The translations under genes and the position numbers were made by a program. Under the pieces are notes generated by a model. The model was not told the origin of the DNA and made no database searches. It worked only from the letters and a program-made list of their open reading frames with translations. Shown one piece after another: positions 13,471-24,473 of a stretch of 64,000 bases of DNA. The stretch's first letter is position 1. Each line of letters opens with the position of its first letter. Source of the DNA: Melanocharis versteri. Taxonomy: Eukaryota > Chordata > Aves > Passeriformes > Melanocharitidae. The DNA is taken from the NCBI GenBank assembly GCA_013397845.1, contig VZTG01001872.1:747670-811669 (forward strand), written 5' to 3'.

Positions 13471-15042
13471 ATGAGGATGCTCAGAATATCCATGCAGCAG
13501 GCCCTGAATGGATGTGCTGAAATCTGCTGCAGAGCAAGTGTCCCCCAAGTATGGCTCCCCAGCTTGTGGTCAGACCACTGGAGCAGAGCACTCCTGAGTG
13601 ATTGTCAGGACCTGCATGCTGTTCATAGCCCTGGTTAGGATTTGGGAATCTGACATTTTTACTGATATTTGCTCCCAACTTACCTGCTCTTAGTCAAGTC
13701 CCTTAATTCTATACCTCTTTTTTTTTTTGTGTGTGAGTGTGTGTGAGAAGTCTCCTTAATAGGCACAATCAACTTCATAAGAAAACCTCTATAGCAACAT
13801 AAAATATATTTTTGTTTTTGTTTCTTGGGATAGGCTTCCCTCTGAGAATTACTCACCAAGCCACATATTTGCTTTGCTCAGCACTATTCTAGTAGAAATA
13901 TTTCTTGTTTATTTAGTCTTATGCACTGGTCTGACATTCCCTTGTTGCTACAGCCCATTTGAGTAAGAGATTGAAGCACTCAGGGAATCCAAGATTATGC
14001 CCAGAAGTTGAAAACAAGCACTGATTTTAACCGTGTTTTTTTCGGGGCTCTGGTTGGAGCATCAGCACATTCAATTTTTCAGCATGTCCTGAGCCCCGAC
14101 TCTGTGTAGAGCCAGGATTTTTCTGGGTGTCTGAAGGCAGCAGCCCCTGTAGTTCACAACAAACACTTCCAACCTGGGGCTCCCAAGGAGCAGATGCACC
14201 TTTGAAACATTGGCACTTATTAGTTTGACTAATATAATTTCTGTCAATTCATAGTCTCAGTAAATTAAACAATATTGAGCTACTATTTCACCATTCTTCG
14301 AAACTCATCTATTCCCTAAGCTACAGCAGAAAAGAATATTTCCTTGTCCCTCCCCCTAAGTTGTTTTCAAAGAGGTTTCAAAAATCATTCAGATAATGAG
14401 ACTTTAGTGCTGTGAAATTCTATCAAAGGGCACTCTTTCCCTGGACTCAGATATGAACATATTTTGCCAATCAGATAAAACTTCCCAAGCTTTTTTCTAG
14501 CAGTATCGGTGGTTAACTTGATCTTATTGCACTGTAAACGATTTTGTGCTACAAATCATTTTTCATAGAATCTCTTTGTTATGTTGGGTGAACTCTGGAA
14601 AGATTATTTGTGAGAACATTTCCAGGAACTTCACAGCATAGTCTCCAATGAAATGAAAATTACTTAAAAAGGGTTTCTTTTAGATTAATTGAAGAGAGAA
14701 TGTATAAGGCAAAGGACTGATAAGGAAATATTTAAGTATATTAATAGGCAGAAGAAATACCTATTAAGCAGAATAATGTCTGTATACCAACCCCCTCTCC
14801 ATTTTAAATTATATATATTATTTTAGCTGTTAGGAATCCGTCTTTCCACCTTGTGAAAACTGACAATTTTTACTTACAGCCTGAAGCTAAATACTGCAGT
14901 GCCTCAAAATGGAAGATGAAACAGGCCAACAGGTTTTCTTTGTCTTTTGATAAAAATGGAGTGTCATTTCTTCTCCCTCCCCATCGTGTGTTCCTCCCCC
15001 TGCTCCGTCCCTATTGGTATTAGCAGCTTTTCCTCCAAAAAA
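13471..15042. other. non-coding stretch, no gene seen
   Basis: Contains a T-run followed by a short (TG)n tract near 13721-13746 and the inverted repeat at 14042-14099. There is nothing else I can support. Confidence 0.55.
14042..14099. repeat. 9-bp perfect inverted repeat, 40-nt spacer
   Basis: TCGGGGCTC (14042-14050) and GAGCCCCGA (14091-14099) are exact reverse complements, with weak further pairing inside. The arms are GC-rich in an AT-rich setting. The spacer pairs poorly, so a miRNA precursor is unlikely. Confidence 0.5.
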
Positions 15043-15056
15043 GCACTAGATGGTGC
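15043..15056 (+). promoter_or_regulatory. CTCF-like core motif
   Basis: GCACTAGATGGTGC fits the vertebrate CTCF core CCASYAGRKGGCRS at 12 of 14 positions. The first base and the C of the GGC core differ. It lies in a locally GC-richer patch (about 15040-15125). Occupancy cannot be judged from sequence alone. Confidence 0.3.
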
Positions 15057-15125
15057 CCCTTTTCTTTGAGAGTGACAGAGCTGGATTCCCAAGGGACGAG
15101 CTGCCCTGCCGGGAAAAGCGTCGGA

Positions 15126-18100
15126 CGCAAAAACTTGGAGTGTCTTCTTGTCCCTGGATATAATTATGAGTCCAGGATAAGTCTCTTTTATGTCATTCAA
15201 GTCTTCAAACCTGAACTAGATCCATCTTTAGGAGACCCTCTTGTTCCTGTTGGAAAGTGAGTCATGACTTCAAAGACTCATGGGCAGTAAAATAATTTTT
15301 TTGAAAGTGATTTTAAATCAAAAATGAGAAAGAACAGGGCATGTACCTTTCTCCCTGTTTTCGGTAGCCCAGCACTGCGACATCAACGAACATTTGCATT
15401 CTTTGCTGAAGAGAAAGCTTTTCAAGTCAACGATCTTTAATTAGATGTTAGCTGGGCAGTCTGACTGATACAAATTTGTTAATTTTATTATGAACCTTAG
15501 CCTTTAACTGACCGAGCAGCTGTTTGTAAACAGAATTGATATTACATTTCAATATTTATCTTTCAGATAAAATGTCAGACAGGGAATCTGGTCCAGCCTT
15601 GTATTCTGCGTGTTCTGTCAACTTGTTCTATATCTTTATTAAAAAATAGTTATTAGTTATGTTTATCAGATTGTTACCTAGCCTTCGAAATTGGAATGAA
15701 TAATTGGCTAAAAGGATATTAGCTACCTGCATCTGTATTTCTTTCTGCATTAAAATAACTGTTTACCTGGTGCACGTGATCTTTGTATGTAGACAGTCAT
15801 TACATTCTAGACCCTTTACAGAAGAAACTGGTAACATGACATTGAAACAAATTCAAAATCAACAACAAATAAAATGTTTGCATGTTAAGAATGAAAGTTG
15901 AGGCAGATATCTAACCTCTCATTGTGAAAACCCTAAAATTTAACTGAAAAAAAAGCCACTTCCTTTAATCTGTTTATTTGTGCATTTGAAATGGCATAAA
16001 AATAATCGTTCTTTGAAGTGACCCGATATAAATTAGTCCAGGTTTGTCATTTCTTACTATTTTTGTAAATGGTCCTTAGAAAATTAGGTCCATTGGCATC
16101 TGGGAACAAAAATTCAACTGGGAAAAGAAGCTCTAATATGAAACAGAAAGAATTATTCCCATGCTCTGGCTGCCCTGTCATATGTCATGACATGTGGCAG
16201 GTTGACTGCTCATTAATTCTATTTATATCAGTATGATAATACACCCCACTGAGTACACATGTGTTAAAATATTCATAAATTATGTTTAGTGCAAGCAGAT
16301 ATACATTACATGCCAAAAGAAGACTATTATTTAAAGACAAAACTGGTAAACAGTCAAACATGGAAAAGTCTTTTTAATGTTAGTCCAGTACGTTGTGTAT
16401 CATCAAACTCACATTTAATTGCCTTTACTTGCAGACTCTGTCTCCAGCCATGCAATATCCAATGCACCTTTATATTTTTTAACAGCTTGCAAAAGAAGCA
16501 GCTTTTACTGAAAGTAATTGGAATTTCAGCAATTACTGTAAATGTCATATTATCTCAAAGCAGTAACCATAACAATTTGAAATATTTAAAATGAAGCTTT
16601 ACTTTGACCTGCACATATTTCAAGGTACTTTTACATAACTTAAAGCTCTACTCTAAATACTAAAAAATTCAAATGTGAACTATTTTTGAAGGAAAATGCA
16701 GTTTAGTCCCCAAAATAGTTAACAGTAAATTTTAGGCAAAAATTAGCCAAAAATAGTTAATCATCCTTGCTCAGGATATTTTATATTACATATATGTATA
16801 TCCATATCAATATATGTTAAACTTTTTTAAAAGGCCTGTTAAAACAGTAAAATGAAAAGTATGTTTTACAGGTCCTTAATTTTGCATAGAATGTGAAAGA
16901 AATCTCAGGATATTAAACCAGATATATCTGTGTCTTAAAATCAGTGTTCAGCGTCAAAAGGGTCTTCTATGTGCAATCAGTTTTGAATTTCTCCTAGCAT
17001 TGGATCAGAATTATTAGAATATTTAGACATTCTTTTTTTTCTGGCAAGAAATCATTATGAATTATGTTGAATTCCTTTATTTAAAAGTACCTTTGAAATG
17101 ATGTTTTAAATTACAAAATGCATTTCAGAACTTCAGAAATTATCACAAATTATTGTGGACTAATGGCACGGTGTTAAAATCCCTGCAAATTGAAAATTAT
17201 TAGCAGAAGGTATGAAATGGTACACATTTATTTGCAGTTATTGTGATAGCTGTTCTCCTACTGGGTAAGCACAAACCAAGCTGGTTTTGATAGCCTGTCG
17301 GTGCTTCACATTTGGAAAACAATTCCAAAACTTTTAAAAATATCAAACGTTGTAATGGGGGAAGAGAGAAGGGAGGAGGGTCTTACTTCACGGTGAAATT
17401 TTGAGAAGATACACAATGAGGTTTGGAATTTACATATATTGCAAAGGGCAAATAATTACAAAACTGTTTCTACTCAGATTTAAGAGACCTGAGCAGGGGC
17501 AGGGTGACGTGGCTGACCCTAAAGAGTGTGTAACTGTTCTAATCACAAAACCATGCTAATGTTTCTAGCAGCAGTGAAGCGTAGTGACTTCTGATAAAGG
17601 ACGAAACGGGGGCACAGGAGCATGATGTTACAAAGCCATCTCTTCAGCACATTTGGTGGGAAGGATGATTTGCCCAGGTGTTCGTGGGCAAAAATGTCAC
17701 CCCTTGATTTTGGCTGCTTTGCCAAACTCACCAGCCCAGTTGACGGTTGCCCAGCTATACAAGTGGCTCGATTTTAACCATCAGTGAAATGGTTAGGAGG
17801 GGTTGGGAATTTACTCTTTCTTTGATTGAAAAGGCTGGCTTGAGGAAACCGAAACTTTTTTTTTGCGGGCAGGTATCAATTTCAAAGAAACTTTCATCAG
17901 AAGAGATTTGTCAGCCGTCGGATGGAATTTCTGGTCGAGACCAGAAGGAGATGGCAAAGCTGGAGTATCAGGTAGCGCCGCGATCGGTCAGGGCACTCAC
18001 CTGGAATGTGGAAAATCAAGGTTCAGGCCTGGGGACTTGAACGTGGGATTTACAGAGTGCCCTGAACGAGGCTTTCGAGTTGTTTGCTTGCTGTGCATTT

Positions 18101-18150
18101 AACTGTTTATGTAAAGTGGAGTCCTGCTGGTGAGCAGGAGACCTTGAGAC
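15126..18150. other. AT-rich non-coding stretch, no gene seen
   Basis: This is one of the most AT-rich parts of the window, especially 16260-17260. No exon or transposon is recognisable. It includes the palindrome at 16174-16201 and a short ACACATGTGT palindrome at about 16255-16264. Confidence 0.5.
16174..16201. repeat. 28-bp near-perfect palindrome
   Basis: Comparing the 28 bases with their reverse complement gives 12 of 14 Watson-Crick pairs, and the other two are G-T pairs. The core ATGTCATGACAT is perfect. There is no loop, so it could extrude as a cruciform, or serve as a dyad site with TGACA half-sites. Chance is possible. Confidence 0.6.
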
Positions 18151-18182
18151 CTGATGTGTCCCTGATGTGTCCCTGATGTGTC
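18151..18182 (+). repeat. 11-bp tandem repeat, about 2.9 copies
   Basis: CTGATGTGTCC occurs three times head to tail, the last copy lacking its final base. There is no divergence between copies, which points to a young slippage duplication. Confidence 0.9.
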
Positions 18183-20975
18183 AGACTAGCCTAAGACCTT
18201 AGGCAGTCTGTGGAAAATGGGAGAGAGTGGCAAAGCAGGCAGCACTGAGTGCTTTACTTACACACCTTCTAAATACTGTCTGCTCATCTCTCATTCTTGT
18301 GTATAAAATTCAAATCTTGGTCCTGGAGAGGAATGGGAACATTTCTGAAAACTCGTAATAGCCTTGCAAAATGCAAAACCTACTTCTCCCATCCCACTGC
18401 TATCCTCTTTGCCATAGAAACAAAGTGCAAAAATCCACTGAATTACTGGGAGCAAACTGTGACTCATGTAAAATGATTTGTCAATTGCTAGAGAATTTAC
18501 TGGAAGTAAGGTTCATTGTAAGTATAAAAATCACAGTCTCTTAATAAGATGGCTTTTAAAAATAAAATGCTTTCTGAATTTTAAGAAACTTTGTAATAAT
18601 ATAAACAAGACTTTTAATCTTGGTAATGTTAGTAGCAAATTATATACAACATCTAATTTTATCAGACGATAACAGTTGTAGTTTTTATCTTCAAAAACAG
18701 GTTGTGAGTGCTTGAGGGGAATAACTCTTCATAGCAAAAGCTAAGTTAATTTTGTGTTGTCTTATGTTGCTGGCAGAGAAGCCTTTCTTTATTTAGTTCA
18801 TCTCTTTTTTCTGGTTGTTTTTTTTTCTCTAAAAAAGGACTCATTTCACGCAGCAGTTTATTTAAATACAGAAAAAAAATCACATTAGAAAGACCTCTCA
18901 TTATAAGCTTTCTGAAAGTTTGCTATGCACTTTCATGTAAAACTTGGCCTCGGTACAGAACTGCTGTACAATCATTTTCATCTGAGATTTGAACATATTG
19001 GATGAACTAGAGCAGTTCTTTCTTCTATCCTGTCATTTTTTTCCCTTGGAAATGATGAGCATATGGCAACCACCCTTACTGAGTTCTCAAACAACAGGAG
19101 GGACCTTATTTCGATTCCTACATCCTGTCATCAGTGAATCCCATGATATTTTGTTCTTGCAAGGCTAAAGATGTGATTCGCATTTGCCATAAGGACAGAG
19201 CTTAATGTGATGCCATTTTACCACAGGAGCCCTCAATCAGTTAATTAAACATGATATAAATCACTGCATGTATTTGTAAAGTAAGATTAATATGGCAAAG
19301 TCAGAGTAATGAGGAATCCTCACCATTGTCTGAGTGTGAATCACTGATACGAAGATTACCCTTTTTGAAACTGGATATCTTTGAGTGGGTTTTGTTGGCT
19401 TAATCCCTCAGACTGCTTTGTGCAACTTGAAACCCAGACCTGTCATCTTTAGCCAAAATTTCAGCCATAACTTCCTCAGCTTTCACCCAATCATTTAAAT
19501 CAGCATTCATAATACTTAGAAAGATCAAGCCTTTCAGCACACCACAAGGCTTCTTCATACCACCTGGGACATTGGCAACATGTTTAATAAATATTTCATT
19601 TCATTTCATCGTGGAGATTCTTCTTTTGGGTTTTTTTTTCAGGGGATTTACAGGGTACCCACAGCAGCACATTCCACCACTATGGTCCCTTCGGTTTACA
19701 GGCTTAATAAAAGGGTTTTTTTTCTTTCTTGAAGTGCTATGGAGCCTTGTTAAACTAGAACAATTACAGACACGCGAGATAGGTGCTCTAGAAAGATCAA
19801 AGCCCGCTAAAGACAGCTCTGTAGGGTTATGGAGCTCTACTTGAAAAGCACTCATTTTACAAAGTAGGGATTTATAAACCTACACTTTAAAAATCCTGTG
19901 TTCAAGTAATGCTAAAGGCCTGATATTATTTAATATGGAATCCACTTTAGCCACTGCCTTTTAACATCAAACTTTGGAGAACTCTGAAGGAAGTCTCCTG
20001 ATAGATGGGCAAGCCATGGCACTACGTGCATCCCATGGCATGTTGTCTTTCACGGAACACTATTCTTTTGTTTCAGAGCACCAGACCTGTATTTTGCTGT
20101 TTTAAAACACCAGACAGATCCTGCGTGTAGTAGGCAGCCTTGACCCTTTGTGTTTCTGTTAGGAATGTGTAGGAGAGGAAAGAAAAAGGGAAGAAATGAT
20201 GCTGTCCTTGTTCTTGGGCTGAATTCTGTGTTCATCAGGGCAGTGAAGACAGGGGTCAGGGTAGAGGCAGATCCAATGAAAGGAAAAGGTGCCTCCTCAA
20301 ACAGAACCCTATGCTGGAGGTCTTACGGTGTCTGAAGAGAGTCTCAGAAGCATTATGCTATCAAAGGAGATGGCAAGAGGATAAGATACAGTCAGAATTC
20401 TAAAGTGTTTTCCAGAATTCATAGACTTTACTCAGAAGATGCTTCCATCAGCTTGAGACAGATCTTGATAGCCCCACTATGAGTGAGCAGCCCAAGTGGC
20501 ACTGGTTTAAAATGTTGGAGGGTGTCCCAGCTGGGATTGGGATGTCTGGGGAGCAATTCAGTGTCAAAGAGGTAAACTTCCATCTCCCAGCTCCCAGGAG
20601 AATATGCCGCCATTGTGCCATCTGCTCCTTCACCAGAAAAAGGAGAAAAGCGAGAAAAGATATGGGTGCTTTCTGCTTCTCCCAGTGCAGTTGTGATGCT
20701 GGATGTCAAAGATCATGAGCAGAGAGTGCAGAAGGGACTCCAAAAGCCAAAGGGGAAAGAGAGGTATTTGGACGCTGATCTCTTTCCCCCACATTACCAG
20801 CAGACTAAGCAGTGGCTTAATCTCAGTGCCACATGCTCACAGACTCTGTGACGGGCAACTGATGGAGTCCAGGTACCTCCAGAAATGGGTGATTTGTGTG
20901 GGGGCTTTTCAAGTTGCTATTCTCTGTTCTGGAGCCTCTGCTTATTTTTCATTAGTACCGCGCTTAAGGGCTTGA
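18183..20975. other. non-coding stretch, no gene seen
   Basis: Short overlapping frames only. The section about 18830-19330 is AT-rich with several TTAATTAA-like words and could be conserved non-coding DNA. I cannot test that here. Confidence 0.5.
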
Positions 20976-21014
20976 CTCTGTGAGCCCTAAGCCAGAGCTT
21001 AGGAGCCCACAGAG
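20976..21014. repeat. 14-bp stem hairpin with small internal loop
   Basis: CTCTGTG (20976-20982) pairs with CACAGAG (21008-21014), and CCTAAGC (20986-20992) pairs with GCTTAGG (20997-21003) around a 4-nt loop. The internal loop is AGC opposite AGCC. The structure is compact and mostly GC-paired. No function can be assigned. Confidence 0.6.
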
Positions 21015-21825
21015 CTGAGCCCTAACATCAGGGGCTTGTGTGGCTGTTAAAGAAGACCTTCTGGCTGACTTTTTCTGGTTTTTTTTTTCTTGTTTTTTTC
21101 AAAAAACCAGTAGATCCTGTGCAGCTGGAAGCACTGTCATTGCTGCTGGAGTTTTGAAAGGTCTGTATTTGCAAATGCGTGAATGATGATAGTAAAAAGC
21201 ATAACAGGAGAATCCCTGTTGTAGTCATAACTTTTCTAAGCCGCAGGTGCATAAACATAAACACTTAAGATGTGATGATCTCCTTTCTGTGCTCTTCATT
21301 AGGTTAAAACAGTCTAAATTGAAACTGGAATGAAAAACTCTGTTACAGAACTGAGAGCTTCATTTCTGCTATTGTTTTTCTCTCATTCATGTTCTTTTTA
21401 AGTTCAGAAATTCAGATTTGCTTTTGATGCAGCAGTTAATAAACATCATTGTGATACTGATTCGTGGATAGCAATTTGAGATTTAGCCTAAAACTATGCA
21501 TAAATTACCTTACAATACCTTGAAAAATGGCCTGTTTAAAGAACTTCACTCTTCTATGGTCACTATCAATATAATTTTCATGATAAAGATTGTTATTATA
21601 CAAAAATGGCTATACTGAAAGGCTGTCAGAAAAAAGATGTGTTTTCCTTTGAAGTCTTACAAGTATTCCTGTGTCTGTTGTGATGCAGGATTTTTGTCAT
21701 AAATGGGTCAGTTACATAGAATGACTAAAAAAAATAACAGAAATAAATAAGAGGAGCTAACCTTAGAAAGAAGACTTTATAACGTGTGAGAAAAGCCTCT
21801 GGAGCTGGGTTATATCTGTGGATAT

Positions 21826-21886
21826 GCTGAGCATTTGTGTGACCATTTGTGAGCGTTGCCACTGGTCTCAGAGGCAACAGGGTTTT
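21826..21886 (-). repeat. 61-bp inverted duplicate, left copy
   Basis: The reverse complement of this segment matches 24413-24473 at 60 of 61 positions; the single difference is GTTGCC versus GCTGCC near one end. Similarity stops abruptly on both sides. Its right end runs straight into the TCCTC microsatellite. No target-site duplication is visible. It is not part of any repeat family I recognise. Confidence 0.95.
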
Positions 21887-21928
21887 CCTCTCCTCTCCTC
21901 TCCTCTCCTCTCCTCTCCTCTCCTCTCC
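21886..21928 (+). repeat. (TCCTC)n microsatellite
   Basis: Eight perfect TCCTC units plus TCC. The tract is all pyrimidine on the plus strand with mirror symmetry, the kind of sequence able to form intramolecular triplex DNA. The frames through it are repeat artefacts. Confidence 0.97.
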
Positions 21929-22840
21929 GTTTCCATACACTCAAATGTCCTATAGCAGCATAAAACTCTCCTGTGTTTTTTATAGTTTTCTGGTTAGAGT
22001 TGCTTTCTTTTCTACTCTTGGAATCCATCACTCTCGTAAAACTCCAGTTACAGCTGCATTTACTTACTGTGTGGCTTGCTTTTATGGCTCTCCCAAACCT
22101 ATATTGCATTTTACAAAACCTGCAACGTATAGTGCCATGTTCATTCTTGTTCTTACTTTTGCCCTGTGGGTGATATTGCTTACTTATCCAGTGCTGTCAG
22201 ACCCTGAATAGCTTTGCTTTATTTATTCCTTTCTTACATTGTTGTGTTTTGTCTGATATCTAACCTAAAATTCCTTGTCATTTATGATGAAAACTTGCAA
22301 AATGCAAACAGTTTACTGAGAGGATTAGAGTTGATGTGAAGGATTAATGCAGAGCTGAGGAATCTCCCTGCAAGATATTTGGATCAAATCCAGCCTACAC
22401 AAGTTACCACAAGTTGTAGTGGGCAGAAAGAATGTACATTTTCATTGGTTTGAGGTACTTTTGTGTATAATCACTCAAATATTGAGAAGGCTCTGTTTTA
22501 GGCAGGTTTGGATGATTTTCAGGTTGAAGCACTACAGTGCTTTATTTCAGGATGTCCATCGAAGTGAATTTTACAATTGGTGCCTGAGCATTCATGGGAA
22601 AGGCATTTGGAGCTGATAAGATGTTAATGTATGATGTAGAAATGTCTGTGTGCATGTCCAGCCGGGAAGGGGAAACAATGCCACAGGACTTTTGTCCTCT
22701 CGATCAGCACAGCTTAGCACACAAACTGAAAATGTGTTTATTATTATTTTTTTGGGAATTGATCTGCTTCATTCCCAACCTTTTTGAATATTGTTAAAGA
22801 CGTAGTGAGGCATCATGTCCTGCTCATATATTCTTTGTAG

Positions 22841-23047
22841 AAAAGTTAACCAGAATGAAAATCCTCAAAGGCCACATATAAGATTATTGCCTGTGGACTT
22901 CCACTTATATCCAGAAATGCTGGCTGGGGAGATGCTGCCTGTGTGTAGCTGGAAACAGACTAGCTCAGAATGCCTGAGAAGTTTTCTGTCTGGGGGTGAG
23001 AAGGCTGGACAGAAGAATGATGTGAGTTCCTTAAAGTCAGTTTGCAG
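22841..23047 (+). other. candidate exon, 207 nt, open in one frame
   Basis: An acceptor-like TATATTCTTTGTAG ends at 22840, and CAG followed by GTGAGA forms a donor at 23047/23048. One frame is open across the whole 207 bases (69 codons) and meets a stop only after the donor; it reads Lys-Val-Asn-Gln-Asn-Glu-Asn-Pro near the start. An internal GTGAGA at 22996 is an alternative donor. I recognise no domain. It lies between the two 61-bp inverted duplicates. A chance pseudo-exon is the main alternative. Confidence 0.18.
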
Positions 23048-24412
23048 GTGAGAAAGTAGTCTTGAGTTCTTTGTATTAATCCCTCATGCTCCCAAAACAC
23101 TAGTTCTAAACAGTACATTTAATACTATTGGCAAATGTTGGGGTAGTTTCAGGTGGAATATTTCAGGGCATAGAGCTCAAGGATTAAACCCTCTTGCATG
23201 GCTACTTGTAGACCAGCCTATGATGCTGGGATCTTTGTTGATTCAAGTGTTTGATATAAAAGTGAAAAAAAAACCCCACGAACCAACCCCAAAAACCAAC
23301 AAAAACCTGAGCTTGAAAGTAGTCAGGATGTCTGTTCGTATGCTTTACATTTGATGTGTTGTAATTTCCTGTCATCTTTTTGTAGATTTGTAATCCTCCT
23401 CGTTGCAAGATTGAGGTAGGCTACAGAGACATGTACCTGAATTTTCCCTGAAAAGTCAGTGAGTGCAGTCAAGACTCCTCCATTTCACTGGCTGAAGGAT
23501 CAGACCCAACTTTGGTATTTGGTGGTAATGCTCAAGTAGGCTTTAGTGGCTTTTGCTCTGCACTGTAATTTCTTTGCAGCATAATAAAAAGCTCTTTAGA
23601 ACATTGCTACATAGATTAATATAGAAAGTGCTGGTGATACTTTTATACACAGGGAGTTTAATACTAGGATGCAAGAGCAAATTGATTGCAGGCAATCCTG
23701 TGCTTGAGTATCCAGGAGTGAAAGGAATGATTACAATAACCTCTGGGATTTCTTCTCAGATGTGGTTCCTGAAAACACCCACACCCACGAAGTATTAGGC
23801 ACAACAGAGTATTGTTTCCTTCTGATGTGGAATCACAGAAACATATTTTACTTCAGGAGGTGGGAGGGTTGAGGGGAGAGGAAACTCAAGAGACATTAAT
23901 GTTTAATGTTTTTAATTTTGTAAAATGAACAACAAAAAGGATATGGTTTGTGAGTGCTGCTGTGATTGTTTAAACTCTGGCAGCTTGCTGTCAGATGAGA
24001 TGCTAAAAGCCAGGAAGGAAGAAACTGAGGGGCAAACTAGGTAAACTGCTGGCATGTCACCTTTGGCACCCTGATCCGATGGAAGAGTGAAATAATGGTG
24101 AAACAAACTTGGCGTGCATTGCTGTGGTTTCCACAAAATGACTTGCACCACCTTGAATTGTATCAGACAGGACCTTGAATTGCAGCCAGGAAGGTATATT
24201 TCTCTTCTTTGTGGAAGGTTCTAGCTGTTATAGAGCTCATTTTCCTGGCCAGCCCCTGCGTTAAGGACTACATTAATTGTGCCTTTGCTTCATTTACCCC
24301 TTCCAGATTGCTTTCTTCTGCCCTGACAGTGAACATGTCCATGACTGAGGGCTTCCTGACAGGCAATGCAGCATCTCTCAGGAACAGGGAGGAATTCTCA
24401 GAGGACCAGGGC

Positions 24413-24473
24413 AAAACCCTGCTGCCTCTGAGACCAGTGGCAACGCTCACAAATGGTCACACAAATGCTCAGC
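24413..24473 (+). repeat. 61-bp inverted duplicate, right copy
   Basis: This is the partner of 21826-21886, in the opposite orientation and 2.5 kb away, with one mismatch. The flanks are unrelated to those of the left copy. The pair could be ends of a lost element, but the lack of a target-site duplication argues against a recent terminal-inverted-repeat transposon. Confidence 0.95.

Noticed and set aside
14042..14099. Inverted repeat considered as a microRNA precursor
   Set aside because: Only nine bases pair well and the 40-nt interior pairs poorly.
21725..22109. Two minus-strand frames with Arg-Gly-Glu-Glu repeats
   Set aside because: They translate the TCCTC microsatellite in different frames.
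24413..24473. Shared peptide in frames over both 61-bp copies, suggesting a conserved protein motif
   Set aside because: The nucleotide identity alone explains the shared peptide; neither frame has coding context.
21826..24473. Reading the 61-bp inverted pair as the ends of a 2.6-kb terminal-inverted-repeat transposon
   Set aside because: No target-site duplication, no transposase frame between the ends, and the interior looks like ordinary unique sequence.
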